Notes: generated from the sequence alone by a model not told the origin. DNA of 64,000 nucleotides from Oreohelix idahoensis (GCA_024509875.1 JAMPIV010015262.1:1-64000); one strand, 5' to 3'. Shown: positions 1-12,338, counted from the stretch's first letter. Program-made: numbers and translations.

Positions 1-1275
1 ATGGTGACACCCACATTACAAATAACATCCTCACAAACTGGGGGGTGATAAGGTTCCTGTTGTCCCTTAGGATTAACCTTTAATCTTTGCGTCCCCGACT
101 TCATTGCAGCAATGTTTGAGGGTTTCCTTCTACAAAATTCGGTGTTATGGTTATCCTTCTTGCACCATTTACACCATCTTTTTCCTTGGTTCAACGGTTT
201 TCTTTCATTGAACTTTTGGTCATTGAACTGTGAGTTTCTGTCGCGATAGTCATTTCTTGGCCGCTCAAAGTTTGTCCTACCTTTATTTCCCTGCTCTCTA
301 TTATCAAATTTATTAAATTGCTGTGGAGCTTTAAAATTGTCTATGTGCTTCTTCTTAGCACCACTTACCTCTGCCTGGGCTGCCTGATACCTCTCAGCAA
401 CATTTAAAATTTCCCCCAACTTCTCTGCACCTTGTTCCATGAGAAATTTTCTCATGTCTGGAGCCATGGACTCTCTCAATTGCTCAATCATGATCATTTC
501 TTTTAAGATCTTGGGTCTTCCCCAGAGCCGTCCATTTCTCCAAATAGGTTTCTAGTCTAGCAGAGAATTGGTGGTATGTCTCCCCAGACAACAGTTTGGC
601 ATTTCTAAATTTCTTACGATAAAATTCACCATTCTTCTCGTACCTTAATAACAAAGCCTGCTTTAACATGTCATAATTGTCTTGGTCTTCCCTGTTCATT
701 TTGGCAAATACTTCATAAGAAGTACCTCTCAATCCCTGTGATAGCTTTAAACTCCACCTCTCTCTCTCTAACCCATATGTAGTAGCTAATAACTCAAAAC
801 GTCCTAGGTACCCCTCTATGTCATCGTCTTTTTCAACAAAATGGTCTAAATGAAACCCCATAGCTGAGTTTGAGGCTCCCAGACTGGGCGTAGCATCTGA
901 GGCAAAAGGGCTGGCACCATTTTCAGGAGCCTGGCCTTGTAATTCCAGCTCCCTTAGTCGTAATTCGTGCTCCCTTTGCAACCTTCTATCTTCTGCCTCC
1001 CTTTCGGCAGTCAACCTTTTTTCTTCTGCCTCCCTTTGCTGTCGTTTTTCTTCTGCCTCCCTTTGCTGTCGTTTTTCTTCTGCCTCAATCTGCAGCCTCT
1101 TAATTTCTCTATCCGCCTCAATTTGTAACCTCTTCTCTTCAGCTACCTTTCTATCTTCCCTTTCAATATATTTATCACATTCAGCCGTTACATATTGAAT
1201 TAAAATTTGACCATCCATTCCCATCTCCTTCGCGGTGAGCACAGCAGCTGATCTAAATTTTGCCAGCTCCGCCAT
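1..1275 (-). pseudogene. LTR element A gag (capsid plus CCHC), frameshifted and cut by window edge
   Basis: Gag polyprotein, the particle-forming protein of an LTR retrotransposon. Seen: ATG at 1275 (starts MAELAKFRS); residues about 38-110 are an E/R/K-rich charged helix made of repeated EEKRQQREA units; then a capsid-like region with the W...L...L..G, YR..FR and GE.YHQF..RL...W spacing found in SCAN/Gmr1-like gags. The frame stops at 484, but the next frame continues as a gag tail with a zinc knuckle, C-x2-C-x4-H-x4-C, at 132-173. The shift fits one extra A in the A run at 501-504. The frame is still open at base 1, where protease/pol should follow outside the window. Known of the family: gag coats the RNA and the knuckle binds it. 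The break is a mutation or a read error; programmed shifting is less likely this far upstream of pol. The N-terminal layout resembles element B ORF1. Confidence 0.8.
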
Positions 1276-1543
1276 ACTTTTTTAGACAATATAATAATAT
1301 ACAAGCTAAATCTCTAACCAGTAAATACACTAAGTACTTCTTATGACTATAGTCTAACTAATTCTAACTAACCAGTTAACTAATTAATTATTACTGGCTG
1401 TGAAGATTCACCAACTTTTATCTGCAGGGACACTTTTAATTTTAAAGGAAATTTTACAATTTATTTCCCTACTTTTATTTCTCCCACCAGGAGATCCTAA
1501 TATTACTGTTGGGCTAATTATCCCTGGACAAGACCCCAATATA
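1276..1543 (-). other. Element A 5' leader with primer-binding site
   Basis: Non-coding leader between gag and the LTR. Reading the minus strand from the LTR end, ACA is followed five bases later by TGGGGTCTTGTCC (plus-strand complement at 1526-1538), the form expected of a site pairing with the CCA end of a tRNA. The primer tRNA was not identified. The rest is AT-rich with no feature seen. Confidence 0.55.
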
Positions 1544-3064
1544 TGTAGTGGTGTTTGATGGTATTGTATGATGGTGATATTACTAAATGTAATTGTATGA
1601 GGCCAGCTGTGAAGGCTCCTGAGATAAAATGTAGTTGTGAATTGTCAGAAGGCCTTTCTTGCTACCACTACGACCTCACACTTAATTTTTTTTAATGAAT
1701 GTGGCTACGTAAAGTGTCTAGGGTTATGATATGTAGTGTGGTGTAATAGGTTATAGATATACCCACAGATATTTAACAAGACTAATAATATTAATAAATG
1801 TTAAAATACACTGAACTAACTCACGTGTGTAAAATTTTTTTGATAGAATTATATTACATTTATTTTGTTCTGGATCAATTTTTTAGGTTGACCAGAACTT
1901 AAAAGGATTTAGAGATTATGAAAGAAATGCATGGAATATTATATCATAAATGCAATAGTGTACATATATATGTACTATACTAGTTAGTTTTATTAAAATG
2001 TTCTAGTAGTCATCTACTTGGGAGGATAGTTAATGTTTGTGCTGTTGGGGTGGCCTCATCACACCTGTCTATATTGACTACACAGTGTCCAGAAAATGGT
2101 GGGAATTTTTATGGGGGTATTAGTAACTACAAAGCGTTGGTGAATGTCCAGCAGACCAGAGGCTCACTCATCTTGAAGTTGTAGCTCTGGTGCTGAAATC
2201 AGGTGGTCCCACCTCTCCGTGCTGGCGGGCAATAATGGTGGTCTCTGTCACAAGTACTGCACAGATACACTCGAGTAAGTCACCAACTGAATAGACACTG
2301 CTTTGTTGACAACAGAAACTCACAGCTCTGCAATCAAAGTATGGGCCATGTGTCAAAATCTATTCTCTACCCACGTCTGGACACAACACTGACACAACAA
2401 CCACATCATACAGACAGGTCAGATCTCTCTGACCAAACAGCACATTTACCATGGTGGTTTTACATCAGATAGATCCTCCCAGACCATAGATTCTGAAAAT
2501 TTATTTATTAGTTTTCTGCCCTAAAAGAGGATAGGTAATATGTTTCATTATTCTCAACACTTGATCTGTCTTGCCTAACCCTTGCTGGAGTTTATGTATA
2601 TTGTTGGTCCCTAGACCCTGACTAGGGCGGGGGGTCTAGAGCAAATCCCTACTTGTTTGTAAGGCTAGATTTCGATATGGCAGTATCAAATCACTCGAAC
2701 ATGAAACAATATTCAAAATATATAAGGAAATAATTTCAATCTTACCAGATTATGAATAAATAACACAGAATTGCTAGCAAAACTCAGCTGAGCTGCTGGC
2801 TATAGTATGGCGTCCCTAAACTTCTTTCACTTTCTTTCATATGGAAATCACCACACTTTAAAATCTGTGTCTATCACTGAACAACTATTGAGAAATGACC
2901 CCAAATCCGCGTCTGAGCGCTAATGATATGATTGTCTGTGGCCAATCACTGCCTAGGTTTATTTTAAATTCAAATTTCCTACACTAAAGTCATTTCAGTC
3001 ATGCTTCAGTCAAGTATGGATGGTTATCTGTTAGTCTGTCCGTCTCTACTTGTGTTTCTACAAA
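1544..3064 (-). repeat. Element A 5' LTR (matched portion)
   Basis: The plus strand begins TGTAGTGGTG, the complement of a CA-ending LTR, directly beside the PBS. The stretch to 3064 is repeated with scattered differences and small indels at 62487-64000, the second copy being cut by the window end. The true outer end is not visible; it should lie somewhere between 3064 and 3811 at a CA. Small ORFs inside it are not conserved genes. Confidence 0.75.
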
Positions 3065-3566
3065 AATGTACTTGATTTTTGAACCAACCTTTCTCTCCCC
3101 TCCAAAATTTTGTCGTTAAAAGTTATTTTTAGACACAGCCACCACAATATCCCGTCTCTTCCATACTAAGTAGATTTGAACACCTGCGTCTCGAGGTCGT
3201 GTTTTTTTGTGCAAATAGCGACACTTTTAGATTCAATACAGTCTGTCGATGATGTGAACAACACTGTCTTTTGTCATTATCTTCAATATTATCTATCCGT
3301 CTGTAAAATTAAGAACATATTAGTTCACTGCTCAGAATGGGCCATCCGGCCAGCTAATTTTTATATTCCTCACATTAATATTAAGAAAAAGTACTTTTTA
3401 AATTTTGTAATATTCCAAACATCTGCGTTTTAGCCGCTGAATTCAAATCAAGGGCTTGGTATTGCAAAAGCGTCCAATAAATGACTGTGGCGTAACATAT
3501 CTATGGTCCCTTCTGTCGAGTTGCTTACTTTTTATGTCAACTTGGGAAACGTGACTTTTCTCCGTT

Positions 3567-3609
<43 letters not shown>

Positions 3610-3811
3610 TGCGTCTCCTTAGCCTTTCTAGTCTCACGTCTTTCCAGTCCATAATTTTTTTTTCCTTTTCGATTCAATCAATTTTTTATGGAGGATGATG
3701 ACCCGCGGTCCAGGCGATCATGTACTACAGCAGCCTACGCATTATGTTTTTATCCTTACATGTTATCTTTGGAGGTATTTTACCGTTGTATCTCTGTCAA
3801 TTTCACTACAG
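3065..3811. other. Unassigned stretch with a 39-base poly-C run
   Basis: No coding signal. It may hold the outer end of the A LTR. It contains C x39 at 3568-3606. Its right border is the point where similarity to the B LTR starts (3812). On the other side of that border the B LTR lacks its outer ~340 bp and element C1 lacks its 5' half, so a deletion or an assembly join probably lies here. Confidence 0.4.
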
Positions 3812-6460
3812 CATCACAACAACATAAAATTACATCAATAATCAATCATTCATCAATAATCATATACACCAACAACCACACACACAGATCACCATTCATA
3901 AAACCTCTAGAACACAAAGAGATAAATAATCGAGTGACAGTCCTTCGGTTTTCGGGGACCAGCTGAAGTAACTCGAGTAAGTGGTGTTTTCGTATATATC
4001 CTCCATCGGTGATGGAATTAACCTGAATAACATCACTGTATAGGCGCTATCGTTGGTGACCCCCCCCCCCCCCCTACTGGCGCGAGTTGGGCTGGGGGGG
4101 CGCTGTTTATCTCCTGCTGACCAACTGATTGAACTGGGCGACAGCCTGACCGCTTTTCGGGGACCAAATGTACTAGCTCCAGGAAGTGAATTACTTGTAG
4201 ATCCTTCGTGAGGGACTAGCCTACAAAACTTTCTTTGTTGGTGCTAAACGTTGGTGACTCCCCTTATAGCGTGAGTGGGGCTGGAACTCTGTCCATAGAT
4301 GGCTGCTCATACGTGCGAGGTTTTAAGTATCCAGGAAATACACCAGAAGAAGTCACTTGAGGACAAAGAGACCCAGGCGCGCTTATCCGGCGCAAGGCTC
4401 CGCTTGGCTGTAAATCCTGTTTAAACTGGTTTGGCTGTGGTTTGCTGAGTGCCCCGTTTAGGCACAAAAAGGCGGGTGATATGGAATTCTGCTATAGGCA
4501 TGCTGGGCGGGTTTGATATTCTGGAAGCCGCAATGCTCTGGCTGGTAATCCAATAGGCGAGTAGAGAACTACTACTGCGTTTGGCGATTCCAGATTTTGC
4601 GTTGGCTCCGTTGCACTGCGTGAGCTTAACTTGGCGTTGACAAAAAGGGGTTTTGATTCAGGAACGGGGTTGACGATTCGTTACGCTAGCGGTATTCAGA
4701 AACCCTCTAGATCGAAGAGAATATTACGTTCTTCGCCTGACTGAAAGCTGCTCTAGCGATTCGGTCTCCCTGAAACTGAGACCCAAAAGAGACACCTTTT
4801 AACTTCAAGCAAATAATAAATCACACTAACTTTATACAGAAAGTTTCGCTCCACTATGGGATTAAATTTATTGTAGTTATTGCTATGATAGTTTAGGGCT
4901 GTCTTTAACCATGTCTCCTGTTCCTTAAAAATATCAATTATCAACACGCGCCCGCATAGGCTTAATATCTTTTGCACACCCATGTACCTGTCAGTAAATG
5001 TTCTGACAGCAAAATCTACTCCTCTTCTCCCAATCTCAACATACAGGAAACCTAACCTGTAGTTACAGTTAAATGAATATGCTTATTCATCTTACAACAT
5101 TAAATGAATTTACATAAACAGATTACAGCATTTGACATTACACAAATAAATCGTATGTCCCCTTGGGAAAATATATTAGCATTCCACAAAATGAGTACAA
5201 AGACAATGCAATGTTCTTGCTATAATAATACAGTTGTGGCTAAATCATAAGATATAATTATATCTATGCCTGGTGACTGCTTTCAGTGAAAGTTATAGAC
5301 TAGTGCCTAGCCACACAAGTAAGCATAAAATGATCCTCCCTTGCCACTAGAAATATCTATCAAAAGGAATAAGTGACTATCTCCTATAATCCAGAGTTAT
5401 TACCTGCATCTCACTATTCAGTTTTAAAGTGAACAATCCACACCTGACATTATCTTACAGAAATGACAGTTAATTTTGCTGACTCTTAACCCAATGGTAA
5501 GCATTCGTGGACTGATTCTACGCCTAATATCTGTTATTGTAAGTTTAACATTTAACCCATGATAAACCGTAACAGTTTAAGCACCACTTAATAGGCCGTA
5601 GACAGCGCTACCTTATCACTGAATAAATTACTAGGAGAAGTCCTCAGAAATAAATTCACTTCCCTAACAGATATATATAAAAGCTAACATGAATCTAATA
5701 TTATAATTATAAGATATGTCAACTCACCCCGAAAAATGACTAGAACATAGGCAAACACATTCTAGTACTGTGTTAAAGTTTGCCTTATCTCATGATGGTC
5801 ATCTACGGGCCAGGAAAATTTACGAATGTCTTTGTCTATTAAAACCAGTCTACTCTTATAGATCACAAGGGACGCTCCCCCCGAACACCTGGCGTGCGTA
5901 TTTCTACAGAAGTTCGGCGAAAGACGTAATCTAGAGTAAGACAAAAGAAATCGTGCGAAAGTTCCCCAGGTAGAGAAATGCATAACATTATGCTCTATCT
6001 TGTCTAAGGGGCGAAAACCCAAAGACTGACCGCGATTGTTATCTTCCCCTGAAACAGATCACACTCGTTACCCAGGCCTCAAAGGGTACCAGCCGCTCGT
6101 CATCAAACGTTTTAAAGCGACCAGAGAAATTCCCCTGTTGGGACCACAGAGGGTACCCGCCGCTAACGAACCGTTTCTTTCACAGAAACCGTCTTTGGCT
6201 CGTTCTAACACTTAAAGCGGACCCGAGAAATGTTTCTCTGGTCGAACAGGTGCGTTTAGATAACATTACGTCTAGCGTTAGCTGACCGCAGCTGGCCAGC
6301 GTAAACAACCTCGGGTGGGGTTGAAGAAGGTGAAAAAGTTTGGCCACGAAGGTAGAAAATGAAAGAAAAAGAAATTACAAAATGTCCAAGAAAACAGAAC
6401 ATTAAAAGGAGTAATCAAATTATGGACAAGATGGTAAAATAGATTATCTTTCACGTGACA
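3812..6460 (-). repeat. Element B 3' LTR, outer end missing
   Basis: Matches 9690-12338 almost throughout, with differences including an 8-bp indel near 6250 and a rewritten short block near 4690. On the minus strand it begins TGTCACGTG immediately after the polypurine tract. It contains two TTTTCGGGGACCA motifs (3949-3961 and 4154-4166) that look like embedded PBS sites. ORFs inside it, such as 5762-6022, are conserved only because the DNA is duplicated. Confidence 0.7.
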
Positions 6461-6478
6461 AGTACCCCCCTTTTAAAG
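6461..6478 (-). other. Element B polypurine tract
   Basis: On the minus strand AAAAGGGGGG lies a few bases before the TG that starts the 3' LTR. This is the usual plus-strand DNA primer of LTR retroelements and fixes the orientation and LTR border. Confidence 0.6.
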
Positions 6479-6557
6479 TTCGAGGAATACGGACAAAAAT
6501 GACAGTAATTTATCTTTTCCATCGTCTTTTGTTACCTGTCATTGGAACATCCTATAC

Positions 6558-7967
6558 TCATAAAACCAAATACGTTTCCAATTTCTGTCTGTCTGTATGA
6601 CTAGCTCCGAGTTCATTTCTTTTCTTCCCTCTGTCTAATAGACGTTCAGCGAATGGGATTTTGCGAGGCCACTGAACACTGACATAATCTGTTTCCGTGT
6701 GAACATGACCTTCCTTCCCCAATTTGCTTTGTCTGTCCATGGTCCGGAAAATTATCCGCACCTGTTGTGAGTTTCGGCCCCGCCTGAACTCACTGGCCAC
6801 TGCATAGGTAATCCGCCTGTTATGTGCAGTGTAATCGTTGCTGGACTCGGGCTGTTTAATTTCCGTTATGGGTTTACCTGTCGCGGACTTGAATAACCCT
6901 CGATAGCTGCAGTCTGTCGGGGTTTTCCGCGCGCGTGTAACCCTAGTTGGCAAATACAGCCGGTCGTTGGCCGAAGAAATGCTAGCATTTTTCTTCTGCC
7001 TCTCCACACCTACTCCGCTGTTTCGGCGGGAGCATTGATCAATCTTCAGACCTGTGCCGTCTAAAGGCGGGTCTGGAGCTTTCCTTGCCTTGCCAGTCAC
7101 AACTCTGGCTTGGTCAACGGAAATGATCAAGTTGTTCTGTAATGGCCTGGCGGAGGCGACTACTTTGCTGTCCATCAGTGGGGTTGAGACCACTGGAATA
7201 ATGCGATTTGAATGAGAAAACTCTGCTGCCTGAAGCAAAGAGTAATCGATCGCATTCTGGGGTTCTACTAAATCATAACAGATCTCCGTAGCTTCTATCC
7301 GTGAAGACAGATAGGTAATATCTGCGAGTTGCAGAGTTTGTTGAGTCGCTTTCCCATTACTAGCATGACGTGAGCCAAGGCTCTCAACAATGGCTCCTTG
7401 TACAGTAGTAAGGCAGCTTTTCTCACTGTCTTCTGCATTGAGAAGTGTGAGAGACTCAAATGGAATACCAGGGATCCCTTCGCCTGGAACCCTGTGTCCA
7501 CCATAAACGTCAACTTTGCCCTCCCCTGAGGAAGTTACTGGCGTCAGTTGAACTTTGTCCTGCAATGCGAGATCCACTTCCTGGTTGACAGGCCCCGCAG
7601 ACTGCATGCAAAGGACTGGACGGTTTGAGATCCCGTTAGATCGCGAAGTGCCCGAGAAAAAACTCTCGGTGTGTTTTTCCAAAGTTCCTTGGAACGGTTT
7701 GGAAAGTTTAACCCTTTTAGCAGGCGACTTATTCTTGCACCTTTTAAGCTCAGGGTGATAAGAGGAGCGGCGCCTCCTTTCTACGATCGTTGAGTTGGAG
7801 GGATACGCCTCTGCATATGGTTTTTCGCTGTCCGGCCGGGAATCTTGCGAAATATAACGTGATAGGGTGTGGCTCCCTTTTCTCGACGTCACGTGTCGGT
7901 TAGGTGCTGCTCGGTCTGGAGCGTGAGAGGCTCGGGTTCGCCGCTTGCCAGACGGGAACAATCCGTA
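6558..7967 (-). CDS. Element B ORF2, unrecognised protein of about 467 residues
   Basis: Long open frame with no ATG at its beginning; the first codons after an in-frame TAA are GGA and TTG, and it overlaps the end of ORF1 by about 73 nt in a different frame. It could therefore be read by frameshifting from ORF1, or it is the shifted remainder of a once continuous gag. The protein is basic at the N-terminus (RRTR, RRRR, KRCKNKSPAKRVK) and polar elsewhere. I see no DTG protease triad, no YxDD box and no zinc knuckle. I do not recognise it. The absence of stops over 1.4 kb argues for recent selection or a young insertion. Confidence 0.45.
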   Translation of the reverse strand, partial: YGLFPSGKRRTRASHAPDRAAPNRHVTSRKGSHTLSRYISQDSRPDSEKPYAEAYPSNSTIVERRRRSSYHPELKRCKNKSPAKRVKLSKPFQGTLEKHTESFFSGTSRSNGISNRPVLCMQSAGPVNQEVDLALQDKVQLTPVTSSGEGKVDVYGGHRVPGEGIPGIPFESLTLLNAEDSEKSCLTTVQGAIVESLGSRHASNGKATQQTLQLADITYLSSRIEATEICYDLVEPQNAIDYSLLQAAEFSHSNRIIPVVSTPLMDSKVVASARPLQNNLIISVDQARVVTGKARKAPDPPLDGTGLKIDQCSRRNSGVGVERQKKNASISSANDRLYLPTRVTRARKTPTDCSYRGLFKSATGKPITEIKQPESSNDYTAHNRRITYAVASEFRRGRNSQQVRIIFRTMDRQSKLGKEGHVHTETDYVSVQWPRKIPFAERLLDRGKKRNELGASHTDRQKLETYLVL

Positions 7968-8641
7968 TTACAATGCTTGTTAGCACCTGTCTCACCTTTG
8001 TGCAGTTTCCATGCCTGGGAACGTTGCGTAATTTTTCCCGTGGCTTTAGGTCTGCTGTCCCGACGTAAATTCTTTCCTTGTTTGGGCTTCGGATCCAAGT
8101 CCAAAGGAAAGTCAATTTTCTGGAGTTGGGGTTCGGTTTTAGCAGGCAAGTTTTCTTTCATGGGCGCAAGGTTTGCAGGGGCGTTGACCGTTAAGGGCAC
8201 AGTAGAAGGGGAAGTAGAGTGACTACATTTAGTATCTGTTTCCATCCTCCGAATTTGGCTATCCAGTTCATTCATTCTGATTTGGTGTAGCCTGCTCCTT
8301 TCTTGGCTTTCTCTGTCCCTTTCTTGGCGCTCTATTTCCCATTGCTTGTCCCGTTCTTGTTGCTCCATTTCCAATTTCTTGTCCCGTTCTTGTCTTTGCT
8401 TTTCCCTTTGCTTCTCATCTTCTATCACTTCTTCTACATACTGTCGGGTGAATGCTTCACTCTCCCCAGTTTGTTTACAGGACCATGCCAAGATTAAACG
8501 GCTGTCAAACCAATTGTCTACCTCGTATTGATCCTGCAGGCTTACTGCAAATTCTAGAAAGGGCTGGATTTCGCTATCCTTGTACTCCATGTACTTAGCT
8601 ACCTCGAGGGCAATCCTATGCACTTTATCTAGATCGGCCAT
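7889..8641 (-). CDS. Element B ORF1, truncated gag-like protein
   Basis: Start chosen at the ATG at 8641 (MADLDKVHR); the frame is open 21 bases further up. Residues about 75-145 form an E/R/K/Q-rich charged helix with repeated RQERDKK and QQERDKQ units, the same architecture as the gag of element A. The capsid and zinc knuckle seen in A are missing; a basic proline/lysine tail follows and ends at 7889. Inferred role: an RNA- or particle-associated gag remnant able to join particles made by a full A-type element. It overlaps ORF2. Confidence 0.55.
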   Translation of the reverse strand: MADLDKVHRIALEVAKYMEYKDSEIQPFLEFAVSLQDQYEVDNWFDSRLILAWSCKQTGESEAFTRQYVEEVIEDEKQREKQRQERDKKLEMEQQERDKQWEIERQERDRESQERSRLHQIRMNELDSQIRRMETDTKCSHSTSPSTVPLTVNAPANLAPMKENLPAKTEPQLQKIDFPLDLDPKPKQGKNLRRDSRPKATGKITQRSQAWKLHKGETGANKHCNTDCSRLASGEPEPLTLQTEQHLTDT

Positions 8642-9343
8642 TATATCAGGGTGAGCAAACACTATAGAAGAATAGAACCTAGAGATCTTAGTTACCTAGT
8701 CCACTAGGTGCTGATTAACTTAATAATCAATAAAATCTAGGCTAGCCTGGGAACTTTAAAAAACAAGAAAGTTTGTAGCTACTCTGATTGCGACAAGCAA
8801 AACCCCCAAAAAACTCCAAAAAATGTAAGTGATGTAAAACTTACTATCACTTCACCCCAGTTCTGTCAGTACTAAGCTATTGAGAGGATTGGTTACTATC
8901 GTCCGAATGAACACCCTCCCTTGGTACAATGCAAGCTAGTAACTGACTATCTGTAGCTTCTTATCTCAGATTAAAGAGCTACTCCTGAAAAAAATATTAA
9001 CCCTTAAAAAAAAAAAAAATTTCTGACTTTTACAACAATAGTCGTCAGATTTGTCAACCAAAAAAACTCAGCAGTGATACCATCAACCTTTACCAGCTGT
9101 CTCATGTGTAGCATGAACAATAAATGTAACTTAATATTTATGATTGCTGTGGAGAAAAAACGCTGTTCCGACTTCCACCCAAAAGAAATAGTTCGATATG
9201 TCTAGGGGAAAGAAATTCCTATAATCTGCCGAACACTAAACTCTAAGAATCAGAATAGAATCTTGTGAGAGATTCATCCTCGGATCGAGCACATATTAAA
9301 TGTCGTACTAGATGGGTTCTAGAATCTCGGACGGGCTCCCATT
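8642..9343 (-). other. Element B leader and primer-binding site
   Basis: About 700 bp of AT-rich leader without ORFs. At its LTR end, minus-strand TGGGAGCCCGTCCGAGAT (complement at 9324-9341) sits two bases after the LTR, a convincing tRNA-complementary PBS. Confidence 0.6.
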
Positions 9344-12338
9344 TGTCGTGGTTGAGTTAGAGTGTAGAGTATTTGTCGAGTTGGACAACAGTAGTGAAAT
9401 CGACAAGGGATAGTGGACTGACAGAGTTATAGATTACACTTTAGATAAGGTGTAAATAGGAGATGGACTTGAGACAACCTGGAAGAAGATTTATCAAAAT
9501 GATCTCTCTCTCCAAGCCTCAACTCACTTATGTCTGTCTAAGCACCTCCTGCTCTCTCTCTTTTCTCTTATCATACATAGAGATTATAGTAAAGAGCTAA
9601 AAATACAAATATGGATGGAAAGGTCGTGAACAGCGCATTAATAAATGTGTAAAATTTATTAAAGAAGAAAAGCATGAAAATAATGCATATCATCACAACA
9701 ACATAAAATTACATCAATAATCAAATATTCATCAATAATCATATACACCAACAACCACACACACAGATCACCATTCATAAAACCTGTAGAACACAAAGAG
9801 ATAAATAATCGAGTGACAGTCCTTCGGTTTTCGGGGACCAGCTGAAGTAACTCCAGTAAGTGGTGTTTTCGTATATATCCTCCATCGGTGATGGAATTAA
9901 CCTGAATAACATCACTGTATAGGCGCTATCGTTGGTGACCCCCCCTACTGGCGCGAGTTGGGCTGGGGGACGCTGTTTATCTCCTGCTGACCAACTGATT
10001 GAACTGGGCGACAGCCTGTCCGCTTTTCGGGGACCAAATGTACTAGCTCCAGGAAGTGAATTACTTGTAGATCCTTCGTGAGGGACTAGCCTACAAAACT
10101 TTCTTTGTTGGTGCTAAACGTTGGTGACTCCCCTTATAGCGTGAGTGGGGCTGGAACTCTGTCCATAGATGGCTGCTCATACGTGCGAGGTTTTAAGTAT
10201 CCAGGAAATACACCAGAAGAAGTCACTTGAGGACAAAGAGACCCAGGCGCGCTTATCCGGCGCAAGGCTCCGCTTGGCTGTAAATCCTGTTTAAACTGGT
10301 TTGGCTGTGGTTTGCTGAGTGCCCCGTTTAGGCACAAAAAAGGCGGGTGATATGGAATTCTGCTATAGGCATGCTGAGCGGGTTTGATATTCTGGAAGCC
10401 GCAATGCTCTGGCTGGTAATCCAATAGGCGAGTAGAGAACTACTACTGCGTTTGGCGATTCCAGATTTAGCGTTGGCTCCGTTGCACTGCGTGAGCTTAA
10501 CTTGGCGTTGACAAAAAGGGGTTTTGATTCAGGAACGGGGTTGACGATTCGTTGCTAGATGTATACAGAAACCCTCTAGATCGAAGAGTATATGACTTTC
10601 TTCGCCTGACTGAAGTCTGCTCTAGCGATTCGGTCTTCCTGAAACTGAGACCCAAAAGAGACACCTTTTAACTTCAAGCAACGCTAAAATCACACTAACT
10701 TTATACAGAAAGTTTCGCTCCACTATGGGATTAGATTTATTGTAGTTATTGCTATGATAGTTTAGGGCTGTCTTTAACCATGTCTCCTGTTCCTTAAAAA
10801 TATCAATTATCAACACGCGCCCGCATAGGCTTAATATCTTTTGCACACCCAGGTACCTGTCAGTAACTGTTCTGACAGCAACAATCTACTCCTCTTCTCC
10901 CAATCTCAACATACAGGAAACCTAACCTGTAGTTACAGTTAAATGAATATGCTTATTCATCTTACAACATTAAATGAATTTACATAAACAGATTACAGCA
11001 TTTGACATTACACAAATAAATCGTATGTCCCCTTTGGAAAATATATTAGCATTTCCACAAAATGAGTACAAAGAAAATGCAATGTTCTTGCTATAATAAT
11101 ACAGTTGTGGCTAGATCATAAGATATAATTATATCTATGCCTGGTGACTGCTTTCAGTGAAAGTTATAGACTAGTGCCTAGCCACACAAGTAAGCATAAA
11201 ATGATCCTCCCTTGCCACTAGAAATATCTATCAAAAGGAATAAGTGACTATCTCCTATAATCCAGAGTTATTACCTGCATCTCACTATTCAGTTTTAAAG
11301 TGAACAATCCACACCTGACATTATCTTACAGAAATGACAGTTAATTTTGCTGACTCTTAACCCAATGGTAAGCATTCGTGGACTGATTCTACGCCTAATA
11401 TCTGTTATTGTAAGTTTAACATTTAACCCATGATAAACCGTAACAGTTTAAGCACCACTTAATAGGCCGTAGACAGCGCTACCTTATCACTGAATAAATT
11501 ACTAGGAGAAGTCCTCAGAAATAAATTCACTTCCTAACAGATATATATAAAAGCTAACATGAATCTAATATTATAATTATAAGATATGTCAACTCACCCC
11601 GAAAAATGACTAGAACATAGGCAAACACATTCTAGTACTGTGTTAAAGTTTGCCTTATCTCATGATGGTCATCTACGGGCCAGGAAAATTTACGAATGTC
11701 TTTGTCTATTAAAACCAGTCTACTCTTATAGATCACAAGGGACGCTCCCCCCGAACACCTGGCGTGCGTATTTCTACAGAAGTTCGGCGAAAGACGTAAT
11801 CTAGAGTAAGACAAAAGAAATCGTGCGAAAGTTCCCCAGGTAGAGAAATGCATAACATTATGCTCTATCTTGTCTAAGGGGCGAAAACCCAAAGACTGAC
11901 CGCGATTGTTATCTTCCCCTGAAACAGATCACACTCGTTACCCAGGCCTCAAAGGGTACCAGCCGCTCGTCATCAAACGTTTTAAAGCGACCAGAGAAAT
12001 TCCCCTGTTGGGACCACAGAGGGTACCCGCCGCTAACGAACCGTTTCTTTCACAGAAACCGTCTTTGGCTCGTTCTAACACTTAAAGCGGACCCGAGAAA
12101 TGTTTCTCTGGTCGAACGTACCCCAGGTGCGTTTAGATAACATTACGTCTAGCGTTAGCTGACCGCAGCTGGCCAGCGTAAACAACCTCGGGTGGGGTTT
12201 GAGAGGGTGAGAAAGTTTGGCCACAAAGGTAGAAAAGGAAAGAAAAAGAAATTACAAAATGTCCAGGAAAACAGAACATTTAAAGGAGTAATCAAATTAT
12301 GGACAAGATGGTAAAATAAATTATCTTTCACGTGAACA
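9344..12338 (-). repeat. Element B 5' LTR, about 2995 bp
   Basis: Plus strand runs from TGTCGTGG beside the PBS to CGTGAACA beside element C. Bases 9690-12338 match 3812-6460; 9344-9689 has no partner in the window. Two imperfect tandem blocks begin at 9828 and 10023, each a TTTTCGGGGACCA followed by TG and a CTCCAGnAAGTG motif. No coding function is evident. Confidence 0.65.

Larger units (their letters stand above)
3812..12338 (-). mobile_element. Element B: non-autonomous long-LTR retrotransposon
   Basis: Structure on the minus strand: 5' LTR 9344-12338, PBS 9324-9341, leader, two overlapping ORFs, polypurine tract at 6465-6474, 3' LTR from 6460 down to 3812. No protease, reverse transcriptase, RNase H or integrase motif is present in the 2.9 kb internal region, so the element must have depended on enzymes from a relative. 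It matches the layout of large retrotransposon derivatives with a residual gag. The 3' LTR lacks the part equal to 9344-9689. Its right end abuts pol sequence of element C1, so it appears to have inserted into C1; the left half of C1 and the left target duplication are lost. Confidence 0.7.

Noticed and set aside
5762..6022. Identical 86-codon ORF at 5762-6022 and 11632-11892 as a conserved gene
   Set aside because: Both lie at the same place in the duplicated B LTR, so identity reflects the repeat, not selection.
6558..7961. An ATG-initiated ORF2 in element B
   Set aside because: The first codon is TTG with an in-frame stop just upstream; no ATG supports independent initiation.
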